From: Phycisphaerae bacterium
Lineage (GTDB): Bacteria; Planctomycetota; Phycisphaerae; Sedimentisphaerales; Anaerobacaceae
Length of the DNA: 35,924 nt
NCBI GenBank assembly: GCA_016782865.1
Contig: JADHXR010000077.1
Coordinates: 1-35,924 of the forward strand
Reading direction: 5' to 3'
Of this stretch, positions 8,608 through 19,000 are shown in pieces (the stretch's first letter is position 1; the number at the start of each line of letters is the position of its first letter). The position numbers and the translations under genes are program-made. The notes below the pieces were generated by a model. That model had not been told where the DNA came from. It saw only the letters and a program-made list of their open reading frames with translations, and did not search any database.

Positions 8608-9450
8608 ATGCACAAACGAAGAGGATTCACGTTAATTGAGCTTTTGGTTGTAATCGCTATTATTGCGATCTTGATGGCGATTCTGATGCCTGCGCTAGAG
8701 CGGGTTAAGGAGCAGGCCCGAGGCGTGGCGTGCATGTCGAATCAGAAGACCATGGGGCTGGCCTACGTGATGTATGCCGACGAGAACGATAGCAGCATGT
8801 GCGGGGGAATGGCAAGGTACGCCCCCACCAACGGGGTCCCCCCCTGGGTGATGCCGCCTCTGGATTATCAGGGAGCCGGCAACTATAGCCAGATGCCCAG
8901 CGGAGCGGTCACGCTCGAGCAGCGGCATAACGGGCTGAGGGAAGGCGCTCTCTTCCCCTATATCAAGGACATAGGCGCCTATCACTGCCCGGGCGACGAC
9001 CGGATACGACGCGGCACGAGCGAGGGTAGAGATTCTTCCCGTTTGCTATACCGCAGCTATTCTCTGCCGGATTATCTCAGAGCGACCGCGCGTTCCGATC
9101 CGAGGAAGACCACCGACTTCACGAGCCCGGCTACGAAGATGCTTTTTGTCGAAGAGATATACGACGCTGGGGGCGTCAACCACAATGTCGACGGCTGGTC
9201 TTATAACCCCGGGACCAACTCGCTATGGGACCCACTGGGCGTCTTCCACAGCAATTCCTGCACGTTCAGCTTTATGGACGGCCACGCCGCCGTAACGAAA
9301 TGGACGGACAAGCGAACTGTAATCTACTTTATGAGCCGATCACAGGCCGCTTCGATGGGATTTGGAAAGAATTCGCAGTTTAATCCCCCCAACGAGGATC
9401 TCTTGTGGCTTGACGCCCACTATCCGGGCAAGACGCTATACGCCCAGTAG
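8608..9450 (+). CDS. Type II/IV prepilin-like protein with H-X9-DG motif
   Basis: A 280-residue paralogue of the preceding pilin. MHKRRGFTLIELLVVIAII gives the prepilin peptidase site and helix, and the following MALE-style segment MPALERVKEQARGVAC is conserved with the neighbour. The C-terminal FHSNSCTFSFMDGH is an exact H-X9-DG motif, a hallmark of the DUF1559-like pilins expanded in planctomycetes. The start is supported by AAAGGAG eight bases upstream. It is probably a minor pseudopilin of a type II-like secretion system or a surface fibre component; which one cannot be read from sequence. It is followed by 448 bp without genes and then the LamG array. Confidence 0.92.
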   Translation: MHKRRGFTLIELLVVIAIIAILMAILMPALERVKEQARGVACMSNQKTMGLAYVMYADENDSSMCGGMARYAPTNGVPPWVMPPLDYQGAGNYSQMPSGAVTLEQRHNGLREGALFPYIKDIGAYHCPGDDRIRRGTSEGRDSSRLLYRSYSLPDYLRATARSDPRKTTDFTSPATKMLFVEEIYDAGGVNHNVDGWSYNPGTNSLWDPLGVFHSNSCTFSFMDGHAAVTKWTDKRTVIYFMSRSQAASMGFGKNSQFNPPNEDLLWLDAHYPGKTLYAQ

Positions 9451-9478
9451 TACGGACTTTCAGACAAAAATAACCGAT

Positions 9479-9518
9479 CGGGCCAGCCCGACGTGATAGA
9501 TGTCTTGTCGCTGGCCCG
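9479..9518 (+). terminator. Possible weak terminator hairpin
   Basis: A perfect 9-bp stem (CGGGCCAGC/GCTGGCCCG) with a 22-nt loop lies 29 bp after the prepilin stop. The long loop and lack of a T-tract make it weak as an intrinsic terminator. Confidence 0.3.
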
Positions 9519-9750
9519 GCATTCGTCGGCCAAGACCTCGTTCCTCTAACGCCTCCGGTACGCCACGGAAGATTGAGCTTCACGCAACGCACAGAGTCTG
9601 CGCACTCAGCTCATAGCTGGGAATTGCTTGTCGTGTGTGCTGGATGGTCAACGACGAATGGTCGATAGTAACAGGTGTATCTGGACCAGTAGGACAAGAC
9701 GCCAGAAAGCGGCCTATGGCCTCAAAATCGCGAAGCAGTGCAGGTTCTTC

Positions 9751-9779
9751 TTGACGTTAACGTCCTAATATGTTATAAA
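9751..9779 (+). promoter_or_regulatory. Strong promoter of the LamG array with palindromic -35
   Basis: TTGACG (9751-9756) and TATAAA (9774-9779) are spaced by 17 bp. The -35 box overlaps a perfect 12-bp palindrome, GACGTTAACGTC (9753-9764), which is the right size and place for a repressor operator. The predicted transcript starts near 9786 and has a leader of about 110 nt containing two ribosome-binding sites. Confidence 0.7.
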
Positions 9780-9898
9780 TGTAATAAGTGAAGTCAGTGG
9801 TATTCGGGGTTCTCGGGGGGGACCGGTAGGAGGAGGACGTAGTGCCAACGGCTTTTATGGAACGTATCAACGCAACCTCAGTTCTAAGGAGGACCATC

Positions 9899-12496
9899 AT
9901 GTTCAGAAAACTCGCTTATTTGATCGCCTTTGCCCTGGCCCTGGCGGTGGTTCAGCCCGGCGTGGGCGCCGGTACGGACCCCAGCCTTATGGGCTGGTGG
10001 ACGCTGGATGGTCATGTGCTGGATGTCTCGGGCAATGACCGTCACGGCACGCTCAACGGCTCCCCCGGCTTCGGCCCCGGTGTCTTTGGCGAAGCCCTGG
10101 AACTCGACGGAGACGACTTCGTCAGCATCGACGGCTACAAAGGCATCGTCGGCACGGATCCCTGGAGCGTTACCGCCTGGATCAGGTCAAATGATGTGGG
10201 TGACCACAGGATCGTCGTGAACTGGGGCAGTGCTCCAAACGGCCAGAGAATCGAACTGCGGACGCTGAGCGGCAGCGGCACCCTGCGGGCCAACCACGGT
10301 GGAGGGAACATACAGGCCAACACTCCGGTGACCGATGGTGAGTGGCACCACGTAGCGATGACGATAAACGAGAACTCTACTGCTACATATCCCGAATGGA
10401 TACTCTACGTGGACGGCCAGGACGACACAATCCCCACTACTGATACGGACACACCGCTCAACATCATTGCCGACGTGGATTTCACGATAGGCTCCCGCGC
10501 CACGCACAGCGATAGATTCTGGGTCGGATCAATCGACGATGTGCGCCTCTACGACAAGGTGCTCACGCCAGAAGAGGTTAAGCAGATCATGGAATCGGGT
10601 GGTGGCGAGCCTTTTCCGTTTGCCGCAAGACCCAATCCGGCGGACGACGCTCTGCTCGAAGCCACCTGGGCCACCATTAGCTGGTCGCCAGGAGCACTGG
10701 CGGTCTCGCACGACATTTACCTCGGCGATAATTTCGACGATGTGCACAACGGTTCGGGCGATACATTCGTAGCTAATCAGGCCGTGACATCCTTGATCGT
10801 GGGATTTCCGGGATTTCCCGTCCCGGGCGGTCTTGTCCACGGAACAACTTATTACTGGCGAGTTGACGAGGTCAACGAGGCCGATCCTAACAGCCCGTGG
10901 AAGGGCGAGATATGGAGCTTCACCGTTCCGCCCAAGACAGCCTACAATCCAAGTCCGGCTGACGGCGCGAAATTCGCAGATCCGAACGTGGTGCTTACCT
11001 GGGTCGCCGGCTTCGACGCGAAACTGCACACCGCCTATTTCGGCGACAACTTTGACGATGTGAACAGTGCAGCCGGCGGCATGCCCCTGGCGGACGCGGC
11101 TTACGTCCCCGGCACACTTGAATTGGAGAAGGTTTACTATTGGCGTGTCGATCAATTCGACGGTGCAGAAACCCATAAGGGTGAGATCTGGAGCTTCACG
11201 ACCACAAAGGCTGGCGGAGGCCTCAAGGCGGAATACTTCAACAACACTCTCCTGAGCGGGGAACCGGTGGTGACCCGCGTGGATCCCGAAATCGACTTTA
11301 ACTGGAGCAACGGTGATGTACCGGGCGAGAACTCTCCCGAGGCGAGCATTAATGTGAACAACTTCGGAGCGCGCTGGACCGGCGAGCTTGAAGTGGACCT
11401 CACGGACAGTTATGTCTTCAGCATCAATGCCAACAACGGTTTCAGGCTTTGGCTCGACGGCGAACCGATCGTCAACTACTGGGACAATCCCACTACGAGC
11501 ACTCGCCAGAGTAATCCGATCGAGCTTATTGGTGGCAAGACTTATTCAGTTCGGATGGATTATTCTGAGGGTGATGACGTGGCGATTGCCCAGTTGTTCT
11601 GGCAGAGCGGTACGCGCCAAGAACAGATAATTCCCAGTGGCGCGTTGCAGCCTCTTTCCAGGGCCGGCGATCCGAGTCCGTACAATGGAGCGATGGGTGT
11701 AACGCAGGTAATCACTCCAACCTGGAGGCCGTCAGAGACAGCCAGCTCGCACCAGGTGTACTTCGGGACGGATGCAGAAGCCGTCAAGAACGCGACTGCG
11801 GCTTCCCCTGAGTACAAGGGCAGCAAGGCGCTAGGCGCCGAAACCCTCGATCCCGGAAAACTTGCATGGCAGACCACTTACTACTGGCGCGTCGATGAGG
11901 TTGACAACACCAACAGCCCGGTCGCGGGCAAGGTCTGGAGCTTCACGACTGGCGACTTCCTTCTCATCGAGGATTTTGAGTCTTACAATGACCTCAACCC
12001 GGATGATCCCGGCAGCAACAGGATATTCGCGGCGTGGATAGACGGGTTCGGAACGACCACCAACGGAGCACTCGTCGGCAACGACGTCGCGCCTTTTATG
12101 GAACTGAGCACCGTCCACGGCGGTTTCCAGTCGCTGCCCTATTCTTACGACAACAGCCTCAAGACCTCCGAGGCAATGATGACGTTGGCTTACCCGCGTG
12201 ATTGGACCGAGGAGGGTGTAACCAGGCTGTCGCTATGGTTCCGCGGCAGCACGACAAATGCCGCCGAGAGGATGTACGTCGCTCTCAACGGCAACGAGGT
12301 GGTCTATCACGACGATCCGGATGCAGCGCAGATAGGCAGATGGACCGAGTGGGTTACAGACCTTCAGGTCTTCGCCAGTCAGGGCGTTGACCTCACCAAT
12401 GTCAATACGATCGCCATAGGATTTGGCACCAAGGGTAGCCCGGCAGCCGGCGGTACAGGCCAGATGTTCTTTGACGATATCCGACTTCAACGTTAG
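9899..12496 (+). CDS. Secreted LamG/PA14 multidomain protein (copy 1)
   Basis: An exported 865-residue carbohydrate-binding-like protein. From the chosen start: signal peptide (MFRKLAYLIAFALALAV), LamG/concanavalin-like domain (about 25-235), two Fn3-like repeats each ending YYWRVD...WSF (240-435), a PA14 domain (about 437-577, beginning GLKAEYFNN), a third YYWRVDEV repeat (583-680), and a C-terminal beta-rich domain starting IEDFESYND and ending FFDDIRLQR (683-865). LamG and PA14 domains commonly bind glycans; no catalytic domain is seen. The ATG at 9899 is preferred because AAGGAGG sits six bases upstream and the signal peptide then starts at residue 1; an in-frame GTG at 9842 also has a strong Shine-Dalgarno. 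No sorting signal is visible at the C-terminus. First gene of a three-gene tandem array. Confidence 0.9.
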   Translation: MFRKLAYLIAFALALAVVQPGVGAGTDPSLMGWWTLDGHVLDVSGNDRHGTLNGSPGFGPGVFGEALELDGDDFVSIDGYKGIVGTDPWSVTAWIRSNDVGDHRIVVNWGSAPNGQRIELRTLSGSGTLRANHGGGNIQANTPVTDGEWHHVAMTINENSTATYPEWILYVDGQDDTIPTTDTDTPLNIIADVDFTIGSRATHSDRFWVGSIDDVRLYDKVLTPEEVKQIMESGGGEPFPFAARPNPADDALLEATWATISWSPGALAVSHDIYLGDNFDDVHNGSGDTFVANQAVTSLIVGFPGFPVPGGLVHGTTYYWRVDEVNEADPNSPWKGEIWSFTVPPKTAYNPSPADGAKFADPNVVLTWVAGFDAKLHTAYFGDNFDDVNSAAGGMPLADAAYVPGTLELEKVYYWRVDQFDGAETHKGEIWSFTTTKAGGGLKAEYFNNTLLSGEPVVTRVDPEIDFNWSNGDVPGENSPEASINVNNFGARWTGELEVDLTDSYVFSINANNGFRLWLDGEPIVNYWDNPTTSTRQSNPIELIGGKTYSVRMDYSEGDDVAIAQLFWQSGTRQEQIIPSGALQPLSRAGDPSPYNGAMGVTQVITPTWRPSETASSHQVYFGTDAEAVKNATAASPEYKGSKALGAETLDPGKLAWQTTYYWRVDEVDNTNSPVAGKVWSFTTGDFLLIEDFESYNDLNPDDPGSNRIFAAWIDGFGTTTNGALVGNDVAPFMELSTVHGGFQSLPYSYDNSLKTSEAMMTLAYPRDWTEEGVTRLSLWFRGSTTNAAERMYVALNGNEVVYHDDPDAAQIGRWTEWVTDLQVFASQGVDLTNVNTIAIGFGTKGSPAAGGTGQMFFDDIRLQR

Positions 12497-12566
12497 CTTG
12501 CGAAGAACCTGAGAGGCAGTGAAGGCAACAGCTAACTTCAACCACTCTATTTGAAGGAGAATAGTT

Positions 12567-15500
12567 ATGTCCGGAAGACTCACTTACCTTGTTGTCTTTG
12601 TTTTGGCCCTGGGTATGGCAGCGCCTGGCATGGGCGCCGATGCCGACCCAAGCCTTATGGGCTGGTGGGCCTTTGACGGCGACGCCCTTGACAGTTCCGG
12701 CAATGACCGTCATGGCACGCTCATCGGCACGCCGCAGTTTGTGCCCGGCGCCTTTGGCGAAGCTCTGGAACTCGACGGAGATGATTATGTGACCATTGAC
12801 GGCTACAAGGGCATTCTCGGCACGAACCCTTTCAGCATTGTCGCCTGGGTCAGAACGACAAACACGGCAATTGGGCAAATTGTGCATTGGGGCCCTCACG
12901 TCAATGGTGAGAGAGTGGAATTCCGGATCAACAGCAACAGACTGCGGATTTCGCACGGCAACGGCAATGTTCAAGGTAACGCCGATTTAACAGACGGCGA
13001 ATGGTACCATGTTGCGGTCACAGTAATAGAGAGCGCCTCAGTTTCAAGCGGAGACGTCACCTTTTATGTGGACGGCGAGGACGATACGCAGGTCTCATCA
13101 GACCCGGATACATGGAATATTACGGCCAATCCCACCCTGGATGTCACCATAGGATGGCGCCCCACACAGCAGGACAGGCCTTTCATTGGGAACATCGACG
13201 AAGTCGGGATATACGACAGGGTGCTGACACAGGAGGAAATCCAGCAGATCATGTTGTCCGGCGGCGGCGAGCCATTTCCGTACGCATTGAGCCCCGACCC
13301 GGTTGATGGCGCTGTACTTGAGGCGACGTGGGTGAACATTTCCTGGTCACCGGGGGCCTTTGCGGTCTCGCACGACGTATACCTCGGCGAGAGTTTCGAC
13401 GATGTCAACAACGGTGCGGGCGATACATTCGTAGGCAATCAGGGCACGGCCACTTTGATCGTGGGATTTCCAGGATTTCCCGTCCCGGACGGCCTCGTTG
13501 CCGGTACTACCTATTACTGGCGCGTTGATGAAGTCAACGACACCGAGCCCAACAGCCCGTGGAAGGGCCCGGTCTGGAGCTTTTCCGTGCCACCGAAGAA
13601 TGCTTACAATCTCGATCCCGTCGACGGTGCCAAGTTCATAGACCCGGATGTAACTGTCAGTTGGACGCCGGGATTCAGCGCGAAACTGCACCACGTGTAC
13701 TTCGGGGACAGTTTTGACGATGTCAACGACGGTGCCGCCGCGACGTACAAAGGCGCCATGCCGGAGCTGACCTTTACTCCTGGCACGCTGGATATGGATA
13801 AGGCGTACTATTGGCGAGTCGATGAATTCGACGGCGCCGGCACGCACAAGGGCGACGTCTTCAGCTTCAGCACCATGCCAGTGATAGATATCACCGACCC
13901 GACTCTCATAGGTTGGTGGAAGTTCGACGCAGGTGTTGGCGACATCGCTCCCGACTGGTCAGGGCAAGGTAACCACGGGCTGCTGGTCAATCCGAACTGG
14001 CTGAGCCCCGGTTGGATCGGCCAAAGCGCAATGGAGTTCGGCAGTGATAGTTACATGGCGATTCGAAACCTCGTCCTGAATGACGCCAACGAGACAGAGG
14101 TCTCCGTCTCGGCCTGGGTCCGCACCAGCAGCAGCGGTATGCAGACGATAGTCTCTTTCGACCGCAGCGACTACTGGCGTTTTGAGACTGGGAGTCAATA
14201 CGTCAGCCCCGGACTAGTGGGCTGGGAGGTGAGCACGAGCACTGGCATCGTGGATCTTGGCAGTCAGAGGCGGGTCGATGACGGCCAGTGGCACCACGTC
14301 GCGGGCGTCTTCGACAACGGCACATCGACCATATACATCGATGGCGTTCCGGAAGCCTCAGCCGTGGGCGGCAGCACGTTCGGTTTAGGAACCGTGCGAT
14401 ACGGCTTTGTCGGATCTCAGTCGGAAGCGACCGTCTTTGACGGCGACAGAAGCGGCAGTCCCGGCTATTGGATGGGCAGCATGGACGACGTGCGTATCTA
14501 CGACAGGGCACTGACACGGGATGATATCGCGCAAGTCATGAGAGGCGATCTGCTGCTGGCCTGGGACCATCAACCCCCGAGCGGAATATACGACATCGAA
14601 GCGGCCCCGTCGTCTCTGACCTGGAGCGCCGGGGACATGGCGGCCCAGCATGACGTGTATTTCGGCACGGATGAACAGGCAGTCCAGAACGCCGAGGCCG
14701 CCGACACAACCGGGGTCTACCGGGGACGGCAGGCCAGCACGACATATACGCCTGCCGAGCCGTTTGAATGGGGCCAGGACTACTACTGGCGTATCGACGA
14801 GTTCAACACCGATGGCGGCATTTCCAGAGGCGGCGTCCGGGCGATTATGGTTGCTGACTTCCGTCTAATAGACGATTTCGAGAGTTACACCGACAATGAC
14901 GCGGACAATGAAGCAATCTGGCAGAGTTGGGTCGACGGCTTTGGTGTTCCCACGAACGGCTCGCAGGTCGGCGACTTGCTCCCGCCATATGCCGAGCAAA
15001 CCATTGTCAATGGCGGCACCCAGTCCATGCCGCTCTCTTATAACAACACGGCTGGCGTGAGTAACTCCGAGGCCGAGCTGACACTGACCACGCCGCGCAA
15101 CTGGAGCGCACACGGCGTCGAAGTGTTGTCGCTCTGGTTCAGGGGCTATCCGCCCTCGGTTGGCAGCTTTGCTGAAGGTCCGGTCGGGACGTACACGATG
15201 ACCGCCGCCGGCGCAGATATTGCCGGCACAGCCGATCAGTTCCATTTCGCCTACAAGACGCTCACCGGCCCGGGCTCGATCACGGCAAGGATCGACAGCA
15301 TCCAGAACACGCACAACCAGGCCAAGGCCGGCGTCATGATTCGCGAGACGCTCGATCCGAACTCGGCGCATGCCTTCGCATGCATCACGCCCGCCGACGG
15401 CGTCAGCTCGCTGGGCCGCACCGCCGCAGCAGGCAGCAGCTTCAGCGCGTACCAGGCCGATATCACGGCACCTCATTGGGTTAAGCTGGAGCGCGACGTC

Positions 15501-15995
15501 GCAGGCAACTTTACCGTTTCCCATTCGACTAACGGCTCTACGTGGCAGGCGGTGGAGCTTTCCACGCCGACCGCCATCCCAATGGACGGGACCGCATACG
15601 TGGGCCTGGCGCTGACCAGTCACAACGCCGCTGAGACGTGCGAGGCGAAATTCTCCAACGTCGCGATCACCGGCACCGCCAGTGTGCAGTGGATGCACCA
15701 GGATGTTGGCATACTCGGCAACGACGTCGAGCCTTTGTATGTGGCCGTAACCGATGGCGCGGGCGCATCGGCGGTCGCACCGCACAACGATGCCAACGCA
15801 GCGACGATAAATGTCTGGACCGAATGGATCATCGATCTGCAAACGCTGGCCGATCAGGGTGTGAATCTGACCAACGTTGACAAGGTCGCGATTGGCCTTG
15901 GCACCCGAGGCGACACGACAGCAGCCGGCGGTTCGGGAACGATGTTCTTCGACGACATCCGGCTGTTAAGAGTCACCGAAGAACCACAGCCATAG
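12567..15995 (+). CDS. Secreted double-LamG protein (copy 2)
   Basis: A 1142-residue paralogue of the upstream gene, 70 bp away without an intervening terminator. Signal peptide (LTYLVVFVLALGMAAPGMGA); LamG domain 1 (about 26-235); two YYWRVDE repeats (240-440); a second LamG domain (450-660, beginning PTLIGWWKFDAG) where the other copies have PA14; a third YYWRIDE repeat (690-770); and a C-terminal domain (770-1142) starting DDFESYTDND. That last domain is split by an insertion of about 170 residues (870-1042, from EGPVGTYTMTAAG to KFSNVAITG) resembling a DUF1349-type concanavalin-like domain; copy 1 lacks it. AAGGAG is correctly spaced before ATG. Probably binds extracellular glycans; no enzyme domain seen. 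Confidence 0.9.
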   Translation: MSGRLTYLVVFVLALGMAAPGMGADADPSLMGWWAFDGDALDSSGNDRHGTLIGTPQFVPGAFGEALELDGDDYVTIDGYKGILGTNPFSIVAWVRTTNTAIGQIVHWGPHVNGERVEFRINSNRLRISHGNGNVQGNADLTDGEWYHVAVTVIESASVSSGDVTFYVDGEDDTQVSSDPDTWNITANPTLDVTIGWRPTQQDRPFIGNIDEVGIYDRVLTQEEIQQIMLSGGGEPFPYALSPDPVDGAVLEATWVNISWSPGAFAVSHDVYLGESFDDVNNGAGDTFVGNQGTATLIVGFPGFPVPDGLVAGTTYYWRVDEVNDTEPNSPWKGPVWSFSVPPKNAYNLDPVDGAKFIDPDVTVSWTPGFSAKLHHVYFGDSFDDVNDGAAATYKGAMPELTFTPGTLDMDKAYYWRVDEFDGAGTHKGDVFSFSTMPVIDITDPTLIGWWKFDAGVGDIAPDWSGQGNHGLLVNPNWLSPGWIGQSAMEFGSDSYMAIRNLVLNDANETEVSVSAWVRTSSSGMQTIVSFDRSDYWRFETGSQYVSPGLVGWEVSTSTGIVDLGSQRRVDDGQWHHVAGVFDNGTSTIYIDGVPEASAVGGSTFGLGTVRYGFVGSQSEATVFDGDRSGSPGYWMGSMDDVRIYDRALTRDDIAQVMRGDLLLAWDHQPPSGIYDIEAAPSSLTWSAGDMAAQHDVYFGTDEQAVQNAEAADTTGVYRGRQASTTYTPAEPFEWGQDYYWRIDEFNTDGGISRGGVRAIMVADFRLIDDFESYTDNDADNEAIWQSWVDGFGVPTNGSQVGDLLPPYAEQTIVNGGTQSMPLSYNNTAGVSNSEAELTLTTPRNWSAHGVEVLSLWFRGYPPSVGSFAEGPVGTYTMTAAGADIAGTADQFHFAYKTLTGPGSITARIDSIQNTHNQAKAGVMIRETLDPNSAHAFACITPADGVSSLGRTAAAGSSFSAYQADITAPHWVKLERDVAGNFTVSHSTNGSTWQAVELSTPTAIPMDGTAYVGLALTSHNAAETCEAKFSNVAITGTASVQWMHQDVGILGNDVEPLYVAVTDGAGASAVAPHNDANAATINVWTEWIIDLQTLADQGVNLTNVDKVAIGLGTRGDTTAAGGSGTMFFDDIRLLRVTEEPQP

Positions 15996-16039
15996 TATTG
16001 AGCTGTACCAACTTGAATCTTCTATGAAGGAGGACTGTT

Positions 16040-19000
16040 ATGACCAGGAGACTAACTCTGATGGTCGCTGCTGTTTTGGTTCTGGGGGCCGTTGCCCCCA
16101 ACATCTGTTCTGCGGCCGACCCAAACCTTGTCGGCTGGTGGAGGCTTAACGACGGATCGGGCGACAATGCAATCGACTCATCGGGCAACAATCTCCACGG
16201 CGTGCTGGTGGACAATCCCGTGTGGGTCACGGGAGTTCAGGGAACAGCTCTGCAGTTTAGCGGAGGCAATCATGTCGCCGTGCCCGGCTATGAGGGCATA
16301 CTGGGAACGCAATCCCGAACCAGCGCCGCATGGATTAACGTCACCAAGACTTCGGCGAGCATCATCACCTGGGGTCCCGCCGGGTCAGGAACGAAGTGGA
16401 TAATGCGCACGCACAACGGCCCCGCGTCCCTTCGCCTCGAATGTGGACGGGGCAATACATACGGCACGACCGACCTGGCGGACGGCGAATGGCATCACGT
16501 TGCTGTGGTGCTCATAGATGATGGTTCGCCCGACGTAAGCGAACTCTTGTTATATGTGGACGGTGCGCTGGACCCAATCATGGACGGAGGAACCCCCAAT
16601 CAGATGGACACCTCCAGCGGCGGAGAGTTTCGCATTGCTTACGACCTGAACAATACTCCCCGGACCTACGATGGTATGATAGACGACGTGCGCATCTACG
16701 ACCGCGCGCTGAGTGCCGATGAGATCCAGGCGTTAATGGACGACCCGGGCGGCACGGTGACCCAGGCCCTGGCGCCCAGTCCTGCAGACGGTGCCATTGT
16801 TGAATCGACATGGTATAATCTGAGTTGGACAGCGGGCGACCTTGCGACTTCGCACCTTGTTTACATCTCAGACAATCTTGACGATGTGAGCGAGGGCAGA
16901 GTTGAGCCCATTCCAGCGGCCGGTACATTTGCCGTTATCGGCTTCGGCAAGCCGTTCCCGGAGGGACTGATTCCCGGAACCACCTACTACTGGCGAGTGG
17001 ATGGCGTTAACGATGCTGAGGCTGACAGCCCCTGGAAAGGCAGCATTTGGAGTTTCAGCGTTCGCCCCAAGACCGCCTGGCATCCGGCACCTGCCGACGG
17101 AGCGCTGTTCGTGGATGCGGATACCGACCTGGCCTGGGATCCGGGCGTGGGGGCGGCCCTGCACTATGTGTATTTCGCAGACAACTTCCAGGATGTCAAC
17201 AGCGCCGAAGGTAGTGCCTTCGTGCTCGGAACAACCTACGATCCCGGCCCTCTGGAGACCGGTAAGACTTATTACTGGCGCGTTGACAGTTCTGACGGCC
17301 TGACTACGCACAGGGGCAAGGCCTGGAGTTTCACCGCAACCACGCCGGGTGGCGGCCTTCTCGGCGAGTACTTCAACACAATGGATCCTATCGGCGAGCC
17401 GGTTCTGACACGGATCGACCCCATTATCGATATTGACTTCGGCAACGCCTCGCCGGAGCCAAACGTGGTCAATGCAGACTGGTTTTCCGTGCGCTGGCGA
17501 GGTGAGCTACAGGCCGCTTTCTCAGAGGTCTATACATTCTACACGCGAGCCAACGATGGCTCAAGGTTGTGGATTGACGAGAAGTTGATCGTGGACAAGT
17601 GGGCGTGGGTCAACACGGTGGTTGATACCCGCGGCGAGCCCATCGAGCTTGTTGCCGGCAAGTGGTACAGCATCCGGATGGAATTGTTCAACGAAGATGG
17701 AGACTCCGAGGCGCATCTTCTCTGGGAGAGTGCCAGCCAGCCCAAGGCGATAATCCCATCGGCAGCATTCTCGCCACCGCTCAGGGCGGGCGGCCCAAGC
17801 CCATCCAACGGGGCCACGGGTGTGAAGATGATGCCGACTCTCAAGTGGAGCCCGGGAATTGGTGCCGCTTCGCACGAAGTATATTTCGGCACTGATGCCG
17901 ATGCCGTCAGCAGCGCCGTCGTCACTTCGCCCGAGCACAAGAGTTCGCCGGCAATCGGATCCGAAAGCTACGATCCGGGCAAGCTCACCTGGCATACAAC
18001 TTACTATTGGCGAGTAGATGAAGTGAACGCTGTCAGTCCGGACAGTCCCTGGACAGGCAGGGTTTGGAGTTTTACCACGGGCGATTTTCTCGTAGTGGAT
18101 AACTTCGAGGATTATACGGATGATGACGCCGCAAACGAAGCGATTTGGCAGAGCTGGATCGACGGTTTTGGGACTGCCGCTAATGGCTCACAGGTCGGCA
18201 ATCTGTTCCCGCCGTATGCCGAGCAGACGATTGTTCACGGCGGCCGCCAGTCCATGCCGCTCTCCTACGACAATACTGCCGGCGTAGCGAACTCGCAGGC
18301 AGAACTGACTTTGAGTTACCCACGCGATTGGACCGAGGAAGGAGTTTCCGTGCTGTCGCTGTGGTTCAGGGGCTACCCAGCCTCGGTTGGCAGCTTTACC
18401 GAGGGCCCGGTCGGGACGTACACTATGACTGCCGCCGGTTCAAATATTGGCGGCACGGCGGATGAGTTCCACTTCGCATACAAGACGCTCACGGGCCCGG
18501 GCTCGATAACGGCAAGAGTTGACAGCATCCAGAACACACACGACCAGGCCAAGGCCGGCGTGATGATCCGCGAGACGCTCGATCCGAACTCTGCGCATGC
18601 CTTCGCATGCATAACGCCCGTCGACGGCGTCGGCTCGCGGGGCCGTGACACAACAGGAGGCGGCAGCTTCAGCACGTTCCAGGCCGGCATCACGGCGCCC
18701 CACTGGGTTAAGCTCGAACGCGATGTCGCGGGCAACTTTACCGTTTCCCATTCGACCAACGGCTCTACATGGCAGCCGGTGGAGCTTTCGGCCCCGACCG
18801 CCATCCCAATGGACGCGACCGTATACGTAGGTTTGGCGCTGACCAGTCGCAATGCGGCCGTGACATGCGAAGCGAAATTCTCCAATGTCGCGATCACCGG
18901 CAACGTCGGTGCGCAGTGGACCAACCAGGATATCGGCATACTCGGCAACGCAGCCGAGCCTCTTTACGTCGCCGTAACAGACGGCGCTAGCGCCTCGGCG

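Larger units (their letters stand above)
9451..9898. other. Intergenic region holding a hairpin and the LamG promoter
   Basis: No gene is seen. Just after the pilin stop a 9-bp inverted repeat (CGGGCCAGC at 9479-9487, GCTGGCCCG at 9510-9518, 22-nt loop) could end transcription, although no T-run follows. The right end carries the promoter and palindrome of the LamG array. A GTG at 9842 preceded by AGGAGGAGG opens an in-frame 19-codon extension of the first LamG gene. Confidence 0.6.

Noticed and set aside
12497..12566. Terminator between LamG copies 1 and 2
   Set aside because: No stable inverted repeat or T-run is present; the gap looks like an ordinary intra-operon spacer.
14865..15842. 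Minus-strand frame of 325 codons over LamG copy 2
   Set aside because: A similar shadow recurs over the homologous region of copy 3, as expected from the conserved sense codons; no ribosome-binding site or motif.
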